Counted from the first letter of the stretch, positions 11,301-22,890 are shown. The stretch: DNA of 64,000 bases from Phymorhynchus buccinoides (GCA_017654935.2 CM065690.1:310443-374442), one strand, 5' to 3'. Notes: generated by a model not told the origin, from the letters alone. Numbers and translations are program-made.

Positions 11301-12017
11301 GTATCATCCCTGATCCAATGAACTCTAATCCCTGATCCAATGAACTATCATCCCTGATCCAATGAACTATTATCCCTGATCCCATGAACTATCATCCCTG
11401 ATCCAATGAACTATAATCCCTGATCCAATGAACTATCATCCCTGATCCCATGAAGTATCATCCCTGATCCCATGAAGTATCATCCCTGATCCAATGAAGT
11501 ATCATCCCTGATCCAATGAACTCTAATCCCTGATCCAATGAACTATCATCCCTGATCCAATGAACTATCATCCCTGATCCAATGAAGTATCATCCCTGAT
11601 CCAATGAACTCTAATCCCTGATCCAATGAACTATCATCCCTGATCCAATGAACTATTATCCCTGATCCCATGAACTATCATCCCTGATCCAATGAACTAT
11701 AATCCCTGATCCAATGAACTATCATCCCTGATCCCATGAAGTATCATCCCTGATCCCATGAAGTATCATCCCTGATCCAATGAAGTATCATCCCTGATCC
11801 AATGAACTATCATCCCTGATCCAATGAAGTATCATCCCTGATCCAATGAACTATCATCCCTGATCCAATGAACTATCATCCCTGATCCCATGAAGTATCA
11901 TCCCTGATCCAATGAACTCTAACCCCTGATCCCATGAACTCTAACCCCTGATCCAATGAACCATAATCCCTGATCCCATGAACTGTCATCCCTGATCTAA
12001 TAAACTTTAATCCCTGA
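8296..12017. repeat. 22-bp satellite-like array, about 160 copies
   Basis: Monomer ccctgatccaatgaactatc plus two bases, with recurrent variants (cccatg, gcaatg, ctctaat, ctataat, gaagtat). It runs for 3.7 kb apart from a 165-bp interruption at 10,832-10,997. In 11,000-12,000 the variant pattern repeats exactly every 286 bp (13 monomers). No splice site or COPB1 coding is visible in the monomer. Confidence 0.95.
10832..10997. other. Non-repeat insert inside the 22-bp satellite
   Basis: About 165 bp of unrelated sequence with a (CAAA)-rich end (AAACAAACAAACAAAACAA) and a moderately GC-rich body. The A-rich tail at one end would fit a short retroposed fragment on the plus strand, but no tRNA-like promoter boxes are evident. 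Confidence 0.5.
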
Positions 12018-12094
12018 TCCCAAACCAACCAACACGCTGATCTTGTAACAAGGAAATAATCTCAGACTTGCCACATTTTAGAAATGAAAAAGAG
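12018..12094. other. Unique spacer
   Basis: About 75 bp between two arrays, with no feature visible. Confidence 0.5.
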
Positions 12095-12910
12095 AGGGTG
12101 GGGGTCTGGGGGGCCGGCGTAGGCCCCAGTGGGGTACAGGGGCAACACCCTGTTGGGGGTCTGGGGGCCGGCGTAGGCCCCCAGTGGGGTACAGGGGCAA
12201 CACCCTGTTGGGGGTCTGGGGCCGGCGTAGGCCCCCAGTGGGGGTCTGGGGGCCGGCGTAGGCCCCCAGTGGGGTACAGGGGCAACACCCCGTTGGGGGT
12301 CTGGGGGCCGGCGTAGGTCCCCAGTGGGGTACAGGGGCAACACCCCGTTGGGGGTCTGGGGCCGGCGTAGGCCCCATAGTGGGGTACAGGGGCAACACCC
12401 TGTTGGGGGTCTGGGGGCAACACCCTGTTGGGGGTCTGGGGGCCGGCGTAGGCCCCAGTGGGGTACAGGGGCAACACCCTGTTGGGGGTCATGGGGCCGG
12501 CGTAGGCCCCCAGTGGGGTACAGGGGCAACACCCTGTTGGGGGTCTGGGGGCCGGCGTAGGCCCCCAGTGGGGTACAGGGGCAACACCCTGTTGGGGGTC
12601 TGGGGCCGGCGTAGGCCCCCAGTGGGGTACAGGGGCAACACCCTGTTGGGGGTCTGGGGGCCGGCGTAGGCCCCCAGTGGGGTACAGGGGCAACGCCCTG
12701 TTGGGGTCTGGGGGGCAACGCCCTGTTTGGGGGTCTGGGGCCGGCGTAGGCCCCCAGTGGGGTACAGGGGCAACGCCCCTGTTGGGGGTCTGGGGGCAAC
12801 GCCCCTGTTGGGGGTCTGGGGGGCCGGCGTAGGCCCCAGTGGGGTACAGGGGCAACACCCCGTTGGGGGTCTGGGGGCCGGCGTAGGCCCCCAGTGGGGT
12901 ACAGGGGCAA
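12095..12910. repeat. 55-bp GC-rich minisatellite with G-runs
   Basis: About 15 copies of a 55-bp unit containing ggggtacaggggcaac, gggggtctggggg and ccggcgtaggccccc. Repeated runs of 4-6 G on the plus strand give G-quadruplex potential throughout. Units are homogenised, with one-base length changes in the G and C runs. Pro/Gly-rich open frames here follow from the composition. Confidence 0.93.
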
Positions 12911-14026
12911 GACTTTTTAATGATTAGTGAGCAGAAAAGTATCCCAGAAAGCATAGAAAAGTATATAGCATCCTATAAAGAAGTGTAAGGATTTGGCAGA
13001 ATGAACTAGAAATGGGTATGCTTATTCAAAACATTATATTGAAATTATTTGTGAATAAAAGTTAATGAAACTTTGTAGTAATCTTGCTATGATATTGTTT
13101 TCTGTGTTCAACTGTTGACAATGTTATTTTTGTCAATTTGACATTTTGTGTTTGTTTATTTTTTATTGATTATTACGAAAATCGAAATATACCAAAAAAG
13201 GTGTGTTCAACAAAGATGTTAAAAAAAAAGTGTGGTGTGTTTATTATTAAAACATTGCAGACACAAGTCACTTACATGATCAGAGAAACATTAAAAGCAC
13301 AAAATAAACTTAGTACTTGCCTTTCTGTAAGGGTTATTTTAGTAATGCAATCAACAGGTAAATGATGTTCGGATACGCACACCTGTCGGTCTCATTGCCG
13401 ATCATTCGCGATCGACGTTTTCGTGTGAAAAGTATCTCTATGCTTTGTATAAAGTGTTAAACCACTCTAAGTCCGATAAAAATCAATGAAACTATCCAAT
13501 TCACTGTCTAAAATAGTGTCGGAATCCTCGGCAGATGACCGATCGATCGCTAATCAAAGTTAACCATAGGCCTAGTAGGCACTGCACTAGCATGAGCCTC
13601 AACAGTCACTTCACTCTGGCCCCTATAACTAAGTCCCAAAAGCACGATTGGCACACAATTTATGGGTAAAAACATCGATAACATCATCGTCTATCGCTTG
13701 GAACGCCGCCATTTTGATGAAAAAAAAATGTTCCCCCAAAAATTCGAAGAAAATCGATCAAAATTAGGCTTCAATCGAGCTCCGTGCACAATGGCGGCCA
13801 TAGAAACAGGAAGTCGAATGCTTTCTGGCTGTCGTTAAAGCTTCCCTTCTGCATTAGAGAGCTCTCACTTCCTTAGCAATATGACTAAACAACGTTGCTT
13901 GACGGCTCTCAAAATATCGGAGTTTCGGCTATCGCGATCGGAGAAAGGGTGGCTGTTTGCGGAGAGCGGGTTGAAGCCAAAAAAATCGGAGTTTACCCGC
14001 CGAAATCGGGGTGAACGGCAGGTCTG
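12911..14026. mobile_element. Intronic region ending in a CAGACCTG-type transposon terminus
   Basis: AT-rich intron sequence from 12,911 to about 13,360 with nothing recognisable. From about 13,370 the sequence has the texture of the other CAGACCTG elements (repeated TCGGAGTTT and CGATC words, GGCGGCCAT) and ends with GGCAGGTCTG at 14,026, the inverted form of CAGACCTGCC. The opposite end was not found, so the element is truncated or its other terminus has diverged. It stops only about 19 bp from the COPB1 exon. Confidence 0.5.
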
Positions 14027-14044
14027 CAATCTGTGAGTACAGAC

Positions 14045-14131
14045 CTTGCTCAGCTTGGACGATCCAATGGGGTCAGAGTCTTTCTTGGATGACATCCCCA
14101 GAGCCTGGGACAGTGTCAGCTCAAACAGGTT
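14045..14131 (-). CDS. COPB1: COPB1 exon (NLFELTLSQALGMSSKKD...SKLSK)
   Basis: 87 nt coding for exactly 29 residues, NLFELTLSQALGMSS then KKDSDPIGSSKLSK. The human counterpart reads DQFQLSLLAAMGNTQRKEAAD and SKLNK. Acceptor GTGTTGCAG directly precedes AAC at 14,131; the donor is GTCTGT after AAG at 14,045. Both junctions are phase 0, consistent with the neighbouring exons (...GPGE before, VTQLTG after). The part of the exon next to the acceptor is copied eight times upstream in the 114-bp array. Confidence 0.95.
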
Positions 14132-14139
14132 CTGCAACA

Positions 14140-15085
14140 CGATAATAAACATGGCATAAAACGATACAATACAGTATAATAAAGTGTGTCTTTATCGGAC
14201 GACATCCCCACAGCCTGGGACAGTGTCAGCTCAAACACGTTGTGCAACACAACAATAACAATATTGATCATGGAAAATGATGCAATACAGTATAATAAAG
14301 TGTCTTTATCGGACGACATCCCCACAGCCTGGGACAGTGTCAGCTCAAACAGGTTGTATAACACAACAATAACAATATTGATCATGGAAAATGATGCAAT
14401 ACAGTATAATAAAGTGTCTTTATCGGACGACATCCCCACAGCCTGGGACAGTGTCAGCTCAAACAGGTTGTGCAACACAACAATAACAATATTGATCATG
14501 GAAAATGATGCAATACAGTATAATAAAGTGTCTTTATCGGACGACATCCCCACAGCCTGGGACAGTGTCAGCTCAAACAGGTTGTATAACACAACAATAA
14601 CAATATTGATCATGGAAAATGATGCAATACAGTATAATAAAGTGTCTTTATCGGACGACATCCCCACAGCCTGGGACAGTGTCAGCTCAAACAGGTTGTG
14701 CAACACAACAATAACAATATTGATCATGGAAAATGATGCAATACAGTATAATAAAGTGTCTTTATCGGACGACATCCCCACAGCCTGGGACAGTGTCAGC
14801 TCAAACAGGTTGTATAACACAACAATAACAATATTGATCATGGAAAATGATGCAATACAGTATAATAAAGTGTCTTTATCGGACGACATCCCCACAGCCT
14901 GGGACAGTGTCAGCTCAAACAGGTTGTATAACACAACAATAACAATATTGATCATGGAAAATGATGCAATACAGTATAATAAAGTGTCTTTATCGGACGA
15001 CATCCCCACAGCCTGGGACAGTGTCAGCTCAAACAGGTTGTATAACACAACAATAACAATATTGATCATGGAAAATGATGCAATA
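14140..15085 (-). repeat. 114-bp array of COPB1 acceptor-edge copies with destroyed AG
   Basis: Eight copies, nearly identical. On the minus strand each holds intron sequence followed by AACCTGTTTGAGCTGACA and on through about 20 codons (NLFELTLSQAVGMSSDKDT). At the junction every copy has ...TGCAC or ...TATAC in place of the functional TGCAG, so none can serve as a normal acceptor. TGCAC and TATAC types mostly alternate, a 228-bp dimer. The period is 38 codons, giving 319-368-residue open frames on both strands that are not genes. Confidence 0.93.
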
Positions 15086-17650
15086 CTTCTTCTTCTTCCG
15101 TGTTCCCAGGACAAACATATGGAACAGACATTGAACAGACATTGAACAGACATGGAACAGAAAGAAACGGTCAACACAACTCTATTGAACAGACATTGAA
15201 CAGAGGAAGAAAAGGTCAACACAACTCTATTGAACAGAGGAAGAAACGGTCAACACAACTCTATTGAACAGACATTGAACAGAGGAAGAAAAGGTCAACA
15301 CAACTCTATTGAACAGACATTGAACAGAGGAAGAAAAGGTCAACACAACTCTATTGAACAGACATTGAACAGAGGAAGAAACGGTCAACACAACTCTATT
15401 GAACAGACATTGAACAGAGGAAGAAAAGGTCAACACAACTCTATGGAACAGACATTGAACAGAGGAAGAAAAGGTCAACACAACTCTATTGAACAGACAT
15501 TGAACAGAGGAAGAAACGGTCAACACAACTCTATTGAACAGACATTGAACAGAGGAAGAAACGGTCAACACAACTCTATTGAACAGACATTGAACAGAGG
15601 AAGAAAAGGTCAACACAACTCTATTGAACAGACATTGAACAGAGGAAGAAAAGGTCAACACAACTCTATTGAACAGACATTGAACAGAGGAAGAAAAGGT
15701 CAACACAACTCTATTGAACAGACATTGAACAGAGGAAGAAACGGTCAACACAACTCTATGGAACAGACATTGAACAGAGGAAGAAACGGTCAACACAACT
15801 CTATTGAACAGACATTGAACAGAGGAAGAAAAGGTCAACACAACTCTATTGAACAGACATTGAACAGAGGAAGAAACGGTCAACACAACTCTATGGAACA
15901 GACATTGAACAGAGGAAGAAACGGTCAACACAACTCTATTGAACAGACATTGAACAGAGGAAGAAAAGGTCAACACAACTCTATTGAACAGACATTGAAC
16001 AGAGGAAGAAACGGTCAACACAACTCTATTGAACAGACATTGAACAGAGGAAGAAAAGGTCAACACAACTCTATTGAACAGACATTGAACAGAGGAAGAA
16101 AAGGTCAACACAACTCTATTGAACAGACATTGAACAGAGGAAGAAAAGGTCAACACAACTCTATGGAACAGACATTGAACAGAGGAAGAAAAGGTCAACA
16201 CAACTCTATTGAACAGAGGAAGAAAAGGTCAACACAACTCTATGGAACAGACATTGAACAGAGGAAGAAAAGGTCAACACAACTCTATTGAACAGACATT
16301 GAACAGAGGAAGAAAAGGTCAACACAACTCTATTGAACAGACATTGAACAGAGGAAGAAAAGGTCAACACAACTCTATTGAACAGACATTGAACAGAGGA
16401 AGAAACGGTCAACACAACTCTATGGAACAGACATTGAACAGAGGAAGAAAAGGTCAACACAACTCTATTGAACAGACATTGAACAGAGGAAGAAACGGTC
16501 AACACAACTCTATTGAACAGACATTGAACAGAGGAAGAAAAGGTCAACACAACTCTATTGAACAGACATTGAACAGAGGAAGAAACGGTCAACACAACTC
16601 TATGGAACAGACATTGAACAGAGGAAGAAAAGGTCAACACAACTCTATTGAACAGAGGAAGAAAAGGTCAACACAACTCTATTGAACAGACATTGAACAG
16701 AGGAAGAAAAGGTCAACACAACTCTATTGAACAGAGGAAGAAAAGGTCAACACAACTCTATTGAACAGAGGAAGAAAAGGTCAACACAACTCTATTGAAC
16801 AGAGGAAGAAAAGGTCAACACAACTCTATGGAACAGACATTGAACAGAGGAAGAAAAGGTCAACACAACTCTATTGAACAGACATTGAACAGAGGAAGAA
16901 ACGGTCAACACAACTCTATGGAACAGACATTGAACAGAGGAAGAAACGGTCAACACAACTCTATTGAACAGACATTGAACAGAGGAAGAAAAGGTCAACA
17001 CAACTCTATTGAACAGACATTGAACAGAGGAAGAAAAGGTCAACACAACTCTATGGAACAGACATTGAACAGAGGAAGAAAAGGTCAACACAACTCTATT
17101 GAACAGACATTGAACAGAGGAAGAAACGGTCAACACAACTCTATTGAACAGACATTGAACAGAGGAAGAAAAGGTCAACACAACTCTATTGAACAGACAT
17201 TGAACAGAGGAAGAAACGGTCAACACAACTCTATGGAACAGACATTGAACAGAGGAAGAAAAGGTCAACACAACTCTATTGAACAGACATTGAACAGAGG
17301 AAGAAAAGGTCAACACAACTCTATTGAACAGACATTGAACAGAGGAAGAAACGGTCAACACAACTCTATTGAACAGACATTGAACAGAGGAAGAAAAGGT
17401 CAACACAACTCTATTGAACAGACATTGAACAGAGGAAGAAAAGGTCAACACAACTCTATTGAACAGACATTGAACAGAGGAAGAAAAGGTCAACACAACT
17501 CTATTGAACAGAGGAAGAAAAGGTCAACACAACTCTATTGAACAGACATTGAACAGAGGAAGAAACGGTCAACACAACTCTATTGAACAGAGGAAGAAAA
17601 GGTCAACACAACTCTATTGAACAGACATTGAACAGAGGAAGAAAAGGTTA
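15086..17650. repeat. 45-bp tandem array, about 55 copies
   Basis: Unit: aacagaggaagaaaaggtca then acacaactctattg plus aacagacattg, with two frequent variant sites (aaaaggt/aaacggt and tattgaac/tatggaac) and several 29-bp short units that drop the acagacattg part. Because 45 is divisible by three the array is open for hundreds of codons on both strands (QTLNRGRKGQHNSIE on plus; VLTFSSSVQCLFNRV on minus). It lies inside a COPB1 intron and has no start context or domain, so it is read as a minisatellite. Confidence 0.93.
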
Positions 17651-17858
17651 ACACAACTCTAGTTACAAACATACATGCACACACACATACACACACACTG
17701 ACACACACACACACATTCACATAAATACACACACACACACAGACACAGGCACACACACACAACACACACACAGACAAGACATACACACATACACACATTG
17801 ACAGACACACATACATTCACACACACAAAGACACACAGGCACACACACATTCACACAG
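17651..17858. repeat. (AC)n-rich simple repeat
   Basis: About 200 bp of impure CA dinucleotides between the 45-bp array and the next COPB1 exon. Confidence 0.95.
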
Positions 17859-17864
17859 ACTGAC

Positions 17865-17954
17865 CTCTCCAGGCCCCATGTCCGCTCTGTTGAGCAGCTG
17901 ACTGAAGTTGATGGGGTCATCGGCATGGACCTTCACCACTTTCTTCTCTGCTGC
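17865..17954 (-). CDS. COPB1: COPB1 exon (AAEKKVVKVHADDPINFSQL...GPGE)
   Basis: 90 nt coding for 30 residues: AAEKKVVKVHADDPINFSQL, then LNRADMGPGE. Human beta-COP has PDDPISFMQL at the matching position, downstream of the lysine-rich linker that separates the N-terminal solenoid from the C-terminal domains. Acceptor TTGTCAACAG precedes 17,954; donor GTCAGT follows 17,865. Both junctions are phase 0. The 5' part of this exon and its acceptor are repeated five times in the adjoining array, which overlaps the exon at 17,925-17,954. Confidence 0.95.
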
Positions 17955-18395
17955 CTGTTGACAATGCACACATCATGTGAACAAACTGGCTGGGTCATCG
18001 GCATGGACCTTCACCATCTTCTTCTCTGCTGCCTGTTGACAATGCACACATCATGTGAACAAACTGGCTGGGTCATCGGCATGGACCTTCACCACTTTCT
18101 TCTCTGCTGCCTGTTGACAATGCACACATCATGTGAACAAACTGGCTGGGTCATCGGCATGGACCTTCACCATCTTCTTCTCTGCTGCCTGTTGACAATG
18201 CACACATCATGTGAACAAACTGGCTGGGTCATGGACCTTCACCATCTTCTTCTCTGCTGCCTGTTGACAATGCACACATCATGTGAACAAACTGGCTGGG
18301 TCATGGACCTTCACCATCTTCTTCTCTGCTGCCTGTTGACAATGCACACATCATGTGAACAGACTGGCTGGGTCATGGACAATGCACACATCATG
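17925..18395 (-). repeat. 73-78-bp array of COPB1 acceptor-edge copies
   Basis: Counting the true exon there are six units. Each contains on the minus strand the acceptor TTGTCAACAG, then GCAGCAGAGAAGAAAGTGG and more exon to about the ADDP codons, then intron. The acceptor is intact in all copies. Later copies lose five bases (78 to 73 bp). None carries a donor, so they could act only as alternative 3' splice sites. Confidence 0.93.
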
Positions 18396-19936
18396 TGAAA
18401 TAGTGTGACAAAAGTAACAAACTAAAGGGGTCATCGGCCTGCACATTCATTATTTTCTTTTTCATTATCATCATCATCATCATCACCATTATCCTGTATT
18501 ATCATCATCATCATCACCATTATCTGTATTATCATCATCATCATCACCACCATCATGTATTATCATCACCATCATCATCATCACCATTCATCATGTATTA
18601 TCATCACCATCATCATCATTATCTGTATTATCATCATTGATCTTATTATTATCACCATTATCTGTATTATCATCATTATCACCATTTATCACCATTATCT
18701 GTATTATCATCATCATCACCATTATCATCACCATCATTTGCATTATCATAATCACCATTATCTGTATTATCATCACCACCATTATCTGTATTATCATCAC
18801 CATTATCTGTATTATCATCATCATCACCATTATCTGTATTATCATCACCACCATTATCACCAGTATTATCATCATCATCACCATCATTTGTATTATCATC
18901 ATCATTACCATTATCTGTATTATCATCACACATCATTATCTGTATTATCATCACCACCATTATCTGTCATTCATCATCACCATTATCTGTATTATCATCA
19001 TCACCATTATCTGTATTATCATCACCATCACCATTATCAGTATTATCATCATCATCACCATTATCTGTATTATCATCACCATCACCATTATCTGTATTAT
19101 CATCATCATCACCATTATCTGTATTATCATCATCTTCACCATTATCATTATTATCATCATCATCACCATCATCTGTATTATCATCATCACCATTATCTGT
19201 ATTATCATCATCACCATTATCTGTATTATCATCATCACCATTATCTGTATTATCATCACCATCACCATCATCATCATTATCATCATCATCACAATATCTG
19301 TATTATCAATCATCTTCACCATTATCAGTATTATCATCATCATCACCATCATCTGTATTATCATCATCACCATTATCTGTATTATCATCACCATTATCAG
19401 TATTATCACCATTATCTGTATCTATCATCATCACCATTATCTGTATTATCATCACCACCATTATCTGTATTATCATCACCACCATTATCTGTATTATTCT
19501 CATTATCCTGTATAATCATCATCATCATCACCATTATCATCACCACCATTATCTGTATTATCATCACCATTATCTGTATTATCATCACCATTACCAGTAT
19601 TATCATCATCATCACCATTATCTGTATTATCATCACCATCACCATTATCATCTGTATTATCATCACCATCATCAGTTTCATCACCATTATCTGTATTATC
19701 ATCATCACCATTATCTGTATTATAATCATCACCATTATCTGTATTATCATCATCATCGATCTGTATTATCATCAATCACCATTATCATTATCATCATTAT
19801 CACCATTATCTGTATTATCACCATTATCTGTATTATCATCATTATTTGATTATCATCATCATCATCATCACCATTATCTGTATTATCACCATTATCTGTA
19901 TTATCACCATCATCACCATTATCTGCATTAACATCA
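18396..19936. repeat. (ATC)n/(ATT)n-based array with ATTATCTGTATTATC units
   Basis: About 1.5 kb of trinucleotide-rich sequence organised in 21-33-bp units around caccattatctgtattatca. It is the same family as 21,076-21,410, from which it is separated by an insertion and the 55-bp array. His/Ile-rich or Asp/Asn-rich open frames are low-complexity artefacts. Confidence 0.93.
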
Positions 19937-20170
19937 CAGACCTGCCAACCCCTAACAGACCAAAGAGGAATATTTGAAGCAGAAAAGAGGAATTTTAAGG
20001 AGTTAAGAGGAATTTTGGCGCGGAACTTTACCTTTCGCAAACAAACACGATTTGATGCAATTAATTCTTATCCTTGTTAACTTGTACTGTTCAAAACAGG
20101 CCTTGCCTGGAGGTGTCACAATACATCTTTGCAAGGCAGGAAAACTGAAGGTAGATAATGAACCAAACAC
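19937..20170. mobile_element. Left end of a CAGACCTG-type transposon, truncated
   Basis: Begins CAGACCTGCCAACCCC within the (ATC)n array and continues with GAGGAATTTT-type subterminal repeats, as in the element at 2,738-4,640. No matching right end is found; the sequence runs instead into the 55-bp array. Confidence 0.55.
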
Positions 20171-21075
20171 TTGTTGTACATTACACACCTCTCATCAAAA
20201 ACACTTGATTGCACATCAAAGTTGCTCTGAAAACAAACACGGTTTCCACCAAGCACTTGGTTACACATCAAAGTTGCTCTGAAAACAAACACAGTTTCCA
20301 CCAAGCACTTGGTTACACATCAAAGTTGCTCTGAAAACAGACACAGTTCCCACCAAGTACTTGGTTGCACATCAAAGTTGCTCTGAAAACAAACACAGTT
20401 TCCACCAAGCACTTGGTTGCACATCAAAGTTGCTCTGAAAACAGACATAGCTCCCACCAAGCACCTTATTACATACATACATACATACACCAAGCACTTG
20501 TTGATTGCACATCAAAGTTGCTCTGAAAACAGACACAGCTCCCACCAAGCACTTGTTGATTGCACATCAAATTTGCTCTGAAAACAGACAGTTCCCACCA
20601 AGTACTTGTTGATTGCACATCAAAGTTGCTCTGAAAACAACACAGTTCCCACCAAGCACTTGTTGATTGCACATCAAATTTGCTCTGAAAACAGACACAG
20701 TTCCCACCAAGCACTTGTTGATTGCACATCAAAGTTGCTCTGAAAACAGACACAGCTCCCACCAAGCACTTGTTGATTGCACATCAAAGTTGCTCTGAAA
20801 ACAGACACAGCTCCCACCAAGCACTTGTTGATTGCACATCAAAGTTGCTCTGAAAACAGACACAGTCCCCACCAAGCACTTGTTGATTGCACATCAAAGT
20901 TGCTCTGAAAACAAACACAGTTCCCACCAAGCACTTGTTGATTGCACATCAAAGTTGCTCTGAAAACAGACACAGCTCCCACCAAGCACTTGTTGATTGC
21001 ACATCAAATTTGCTCTGAAAACAGACAGTTCCCACCAAGCACTTGTTGATTGCACATCAAAGTTTGCTCTGAAAA
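20171..21075. repeat. 52-55-bp tandem array, about 16 copies
   Basis: Unit cacatcaaagttgctctgaa followed by aacagacacagctcccacca and agcacttgttgattg. The first copies (before about 20,470) are a 52-bp form. It sits inside what was one (ATC)n array, next to the truncated transposon end. Confidence 0.93.
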
Positions 21076-21411
21076 ACTTCATCATCATCATCACCATTAT
21101 CTGTATTATCATCACCATTATTTGTATTATCATCATCACACATTATCTGTATTAACATCATCATCACCATTATCTGTATTATCATCATCACCATCACCAT
21201 TATCTGTATTAACATCATCATCACACCATTATCTGTATTATCATCAACCCATTATCTGTATTATCATCAACACCATCACCATTATCTGTTATTAACATCA
21301 TCATCAGTATTATCATCACCATTATTCTGTATTATCATCATCACCATTATCTGTATTATCATCACCATCATCATCACCATTATCTGTATCATCATCATCA
21401 TTTATCTGTAT
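21076..21411. repeat. (ATC)n array, right part
   Basis: Same ATTATCTGTATTATC repeats as 18,396-19,936. Confidence 0.93.
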
Positions 21412-21690
21412 TATCTCACCTCCTGGGCAGATTTATTCTCATCTATCTTAGTGGCCAGCATCACAGAGAGGCTACAGGCCTCAGTGAAAATCATCATCAT
21501 TATCATCATCATTATCATCATCATTACCACCATTAATTGTATTATCTCACCTCCTGGGCAGATATATCCTCATCTATCTTAGCGGCCAGCATCACAGAGA
21601 GGCTCCACCTACAGGCCTCGGTGAAAATCACCATCATTATCATCATCATTACCACCATTATCATCATTACCACCATTATCTGTATTATCT
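21412..21690 (-). repeat. Two partial COPB1 donor-edge copies in (ATC)n sequence
   Basis: Copies at about 21,417-21,490 and 21,541-21,626 reproduce the 3' part of the exon at 21,703-21,858 on the minus strand. One reads FTEACSLSVMLATKIDEN then KSAQE, with a small in-frame deletion and substitutions; the other reads FTEACRWSLSVMLAAKID. Both are followed by the donor GTGAGAT. They lie downstream of the true exon in gene direction and are separated from it and from each other by (ATC)n runs. Confidence 0.93.
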
Positions 21691-21702
21691 GTATTATCTC
21701 AC

Positions 21703-21858
21703 CTCCTGGGCAGCTTTATCTTCGTCTATCTTGGCGGCCAGCATCACAGAGAGGCTCCCCCTACAGGCCTCGGTGAAGATCTCCTGCATGAGGTCGGAGC
21801 GCTCCGCCAGAACCCGCAGACAGGTGGCGATACGATCCACATCGTCGTCTGTGATTGG
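21703..21858 (-). CDS. COPB1: COPB1 exon (PITDDDVDRIATCLRV...DKAAQE)
   Basis: 156 nt coding for exactly 52 residues: PITDDDVDRIATCLRVLAE, then RSDLMQEIFTEACRGSLSVM, then LAAKIDEDKAAQE. Human beta-COP has PITDDDVDRISLCLKVLSE and LSHMLSAKLEEEK at this point, near the end of the helical-repeat trunk. Acceptor TTTATTTCAG precedes 21,858; donor GTGAGA follows 21,703. Phase 0 on both sides. Frame intact, good sequence quality here. Confidence 0.97.
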
Positions 21859-21924
21859 CTGAAATAAAACAGGATTTATGATTGGTGGAATATGGAAAAC
21901 AAACCCAACAGTTACCGAGTACAT

Positions 21925-22271
21925 AATAATAATAATAGTAGTGAATCATTTATATAGCACACTCCTCCACCAGATGTGGAGCTCTATGCGCTTAACAACA
22001 GCAAAAAGTGAAAAAAATTCAACAACAAAACAAATAATCGCTCACACACATGCTAAATAGGCATACACATACCCCCCCCCCCACACACACACACACACAT
22101 ACACGCACACATTACACACGCGCGTGCACACACACCACACGCATATGCACACACACAGACACACACACACACCATTAGCATCACTCACCCCACCCAAGAC
22201 ACAAATATATAATACAATCCTATCTCTCTCTCTCTCTTCTCTCTCTCATCTCTATCTCTCTCTCTCTCTCT
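21925..22271 (-). mobile_element. L2-like LINE 3' tail fragment with (CA)n and (CT)n
   Basis: Starts with (AAT)n and gives the 3' UTR-like sequence catttatatagcacactcc, tggagctctatgcgcttaac and aacaaaacaaataatcgctc, also present at 41,150-41,270. It continues into (CA)n and then a (CT)n block at 22,217-22,271. No reverse transcriptase coding remains. Confidence 0.6.
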
Positions 22272-22890
22272 CAATGTCAAGAAAGGAATTACAGAAAGGA
22301 ACAGAATCAATACAACAGTGTTACTGAGTACATAGATGTCAAGAAAGGAACAGAATCAACACAACAGTGTTACTGAGTACATAGATGTCAAGAAAGGAAC
22401 AGAATCAATACAACAGTGTTACTGAGCACATAGATGTCAAGAAAGGAACAGAATCAATACAACAGTGTTACTGAGTACATAGATGTCAAGAAAGGAACAG
22501 AATCAATACAACAGTGTTACTGAGTACATAGATGTCAAGAAAGGAACAGAATCAATACAACAGTGTTACTGAGTACACAGATGTCAAGAAAGGAACAGAA
22601 TCAATACAACAGTGTTACTGAGTACATAGATGTCAAGAAAGGAACAGAATCAACACAACAGTGTTACTGAGCACATAGATGTCAAGAAAGGAACAGAATC
22701 AACACAACAGTGTTACTGAGCACATAGATGTCAAGAAAGGAACAGAATCAACACAACAGTGTTACTGAGCACATAGATGTCAGGAAAGGAACTACAGATA
22801 TTACAGAATCAATACAACAGTGTTACTGAGCACATAGATGTCAAGAAAGGAACTACAGACATTACAGAATCAATACAACAGTGTTACTGA
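22272..22890. repeat. 49-bp tandem array, about 12 copies
   Basis: Unit atgtcaagaaaggaacagaa then tcaatacaacagtgttactg and agtacatag, with cac/tac and tac/cac variants; the last two units gain an actacagatatt insertion. No exon edge recognised. Confidence 0.93.

Noticed and set aside
12007..12954. Proline/glycine-rich 315-residue frame that looks collagen-like
   Set aside because: It derives from the 55-bp GC-rich minisatellite, is open in several frames and has no Gly-X-Y regularity.
14116..17541. Open frames of 150-370 residues on both strands in the 114-bp and 45-bp arrays
   Set aside because: The periods are multiples of three, so one stop-free unit leaves the whole array open; the units are intronic to COPB1 and the 114-bp ones are exon-edge copies without splice sites.
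17925..18395. Plus-strand repeat peptide MDLHHFLLCCLLTMHTSCEQ as a possible Cys-rich secreted peptide
   Set aside because: It is the antisense of COPB1 exon-edge copies; the minus-strand reading matches the exon exactly.
18555..19931. His/Tyr/Ile-rich 458-residue frame and similar Asp-rich frames at 23.1-23.6 kb
   Set aside because: Pure products of (ATC)n/(GAT)n trinucleotide arrays, open in several frames and on both strands.
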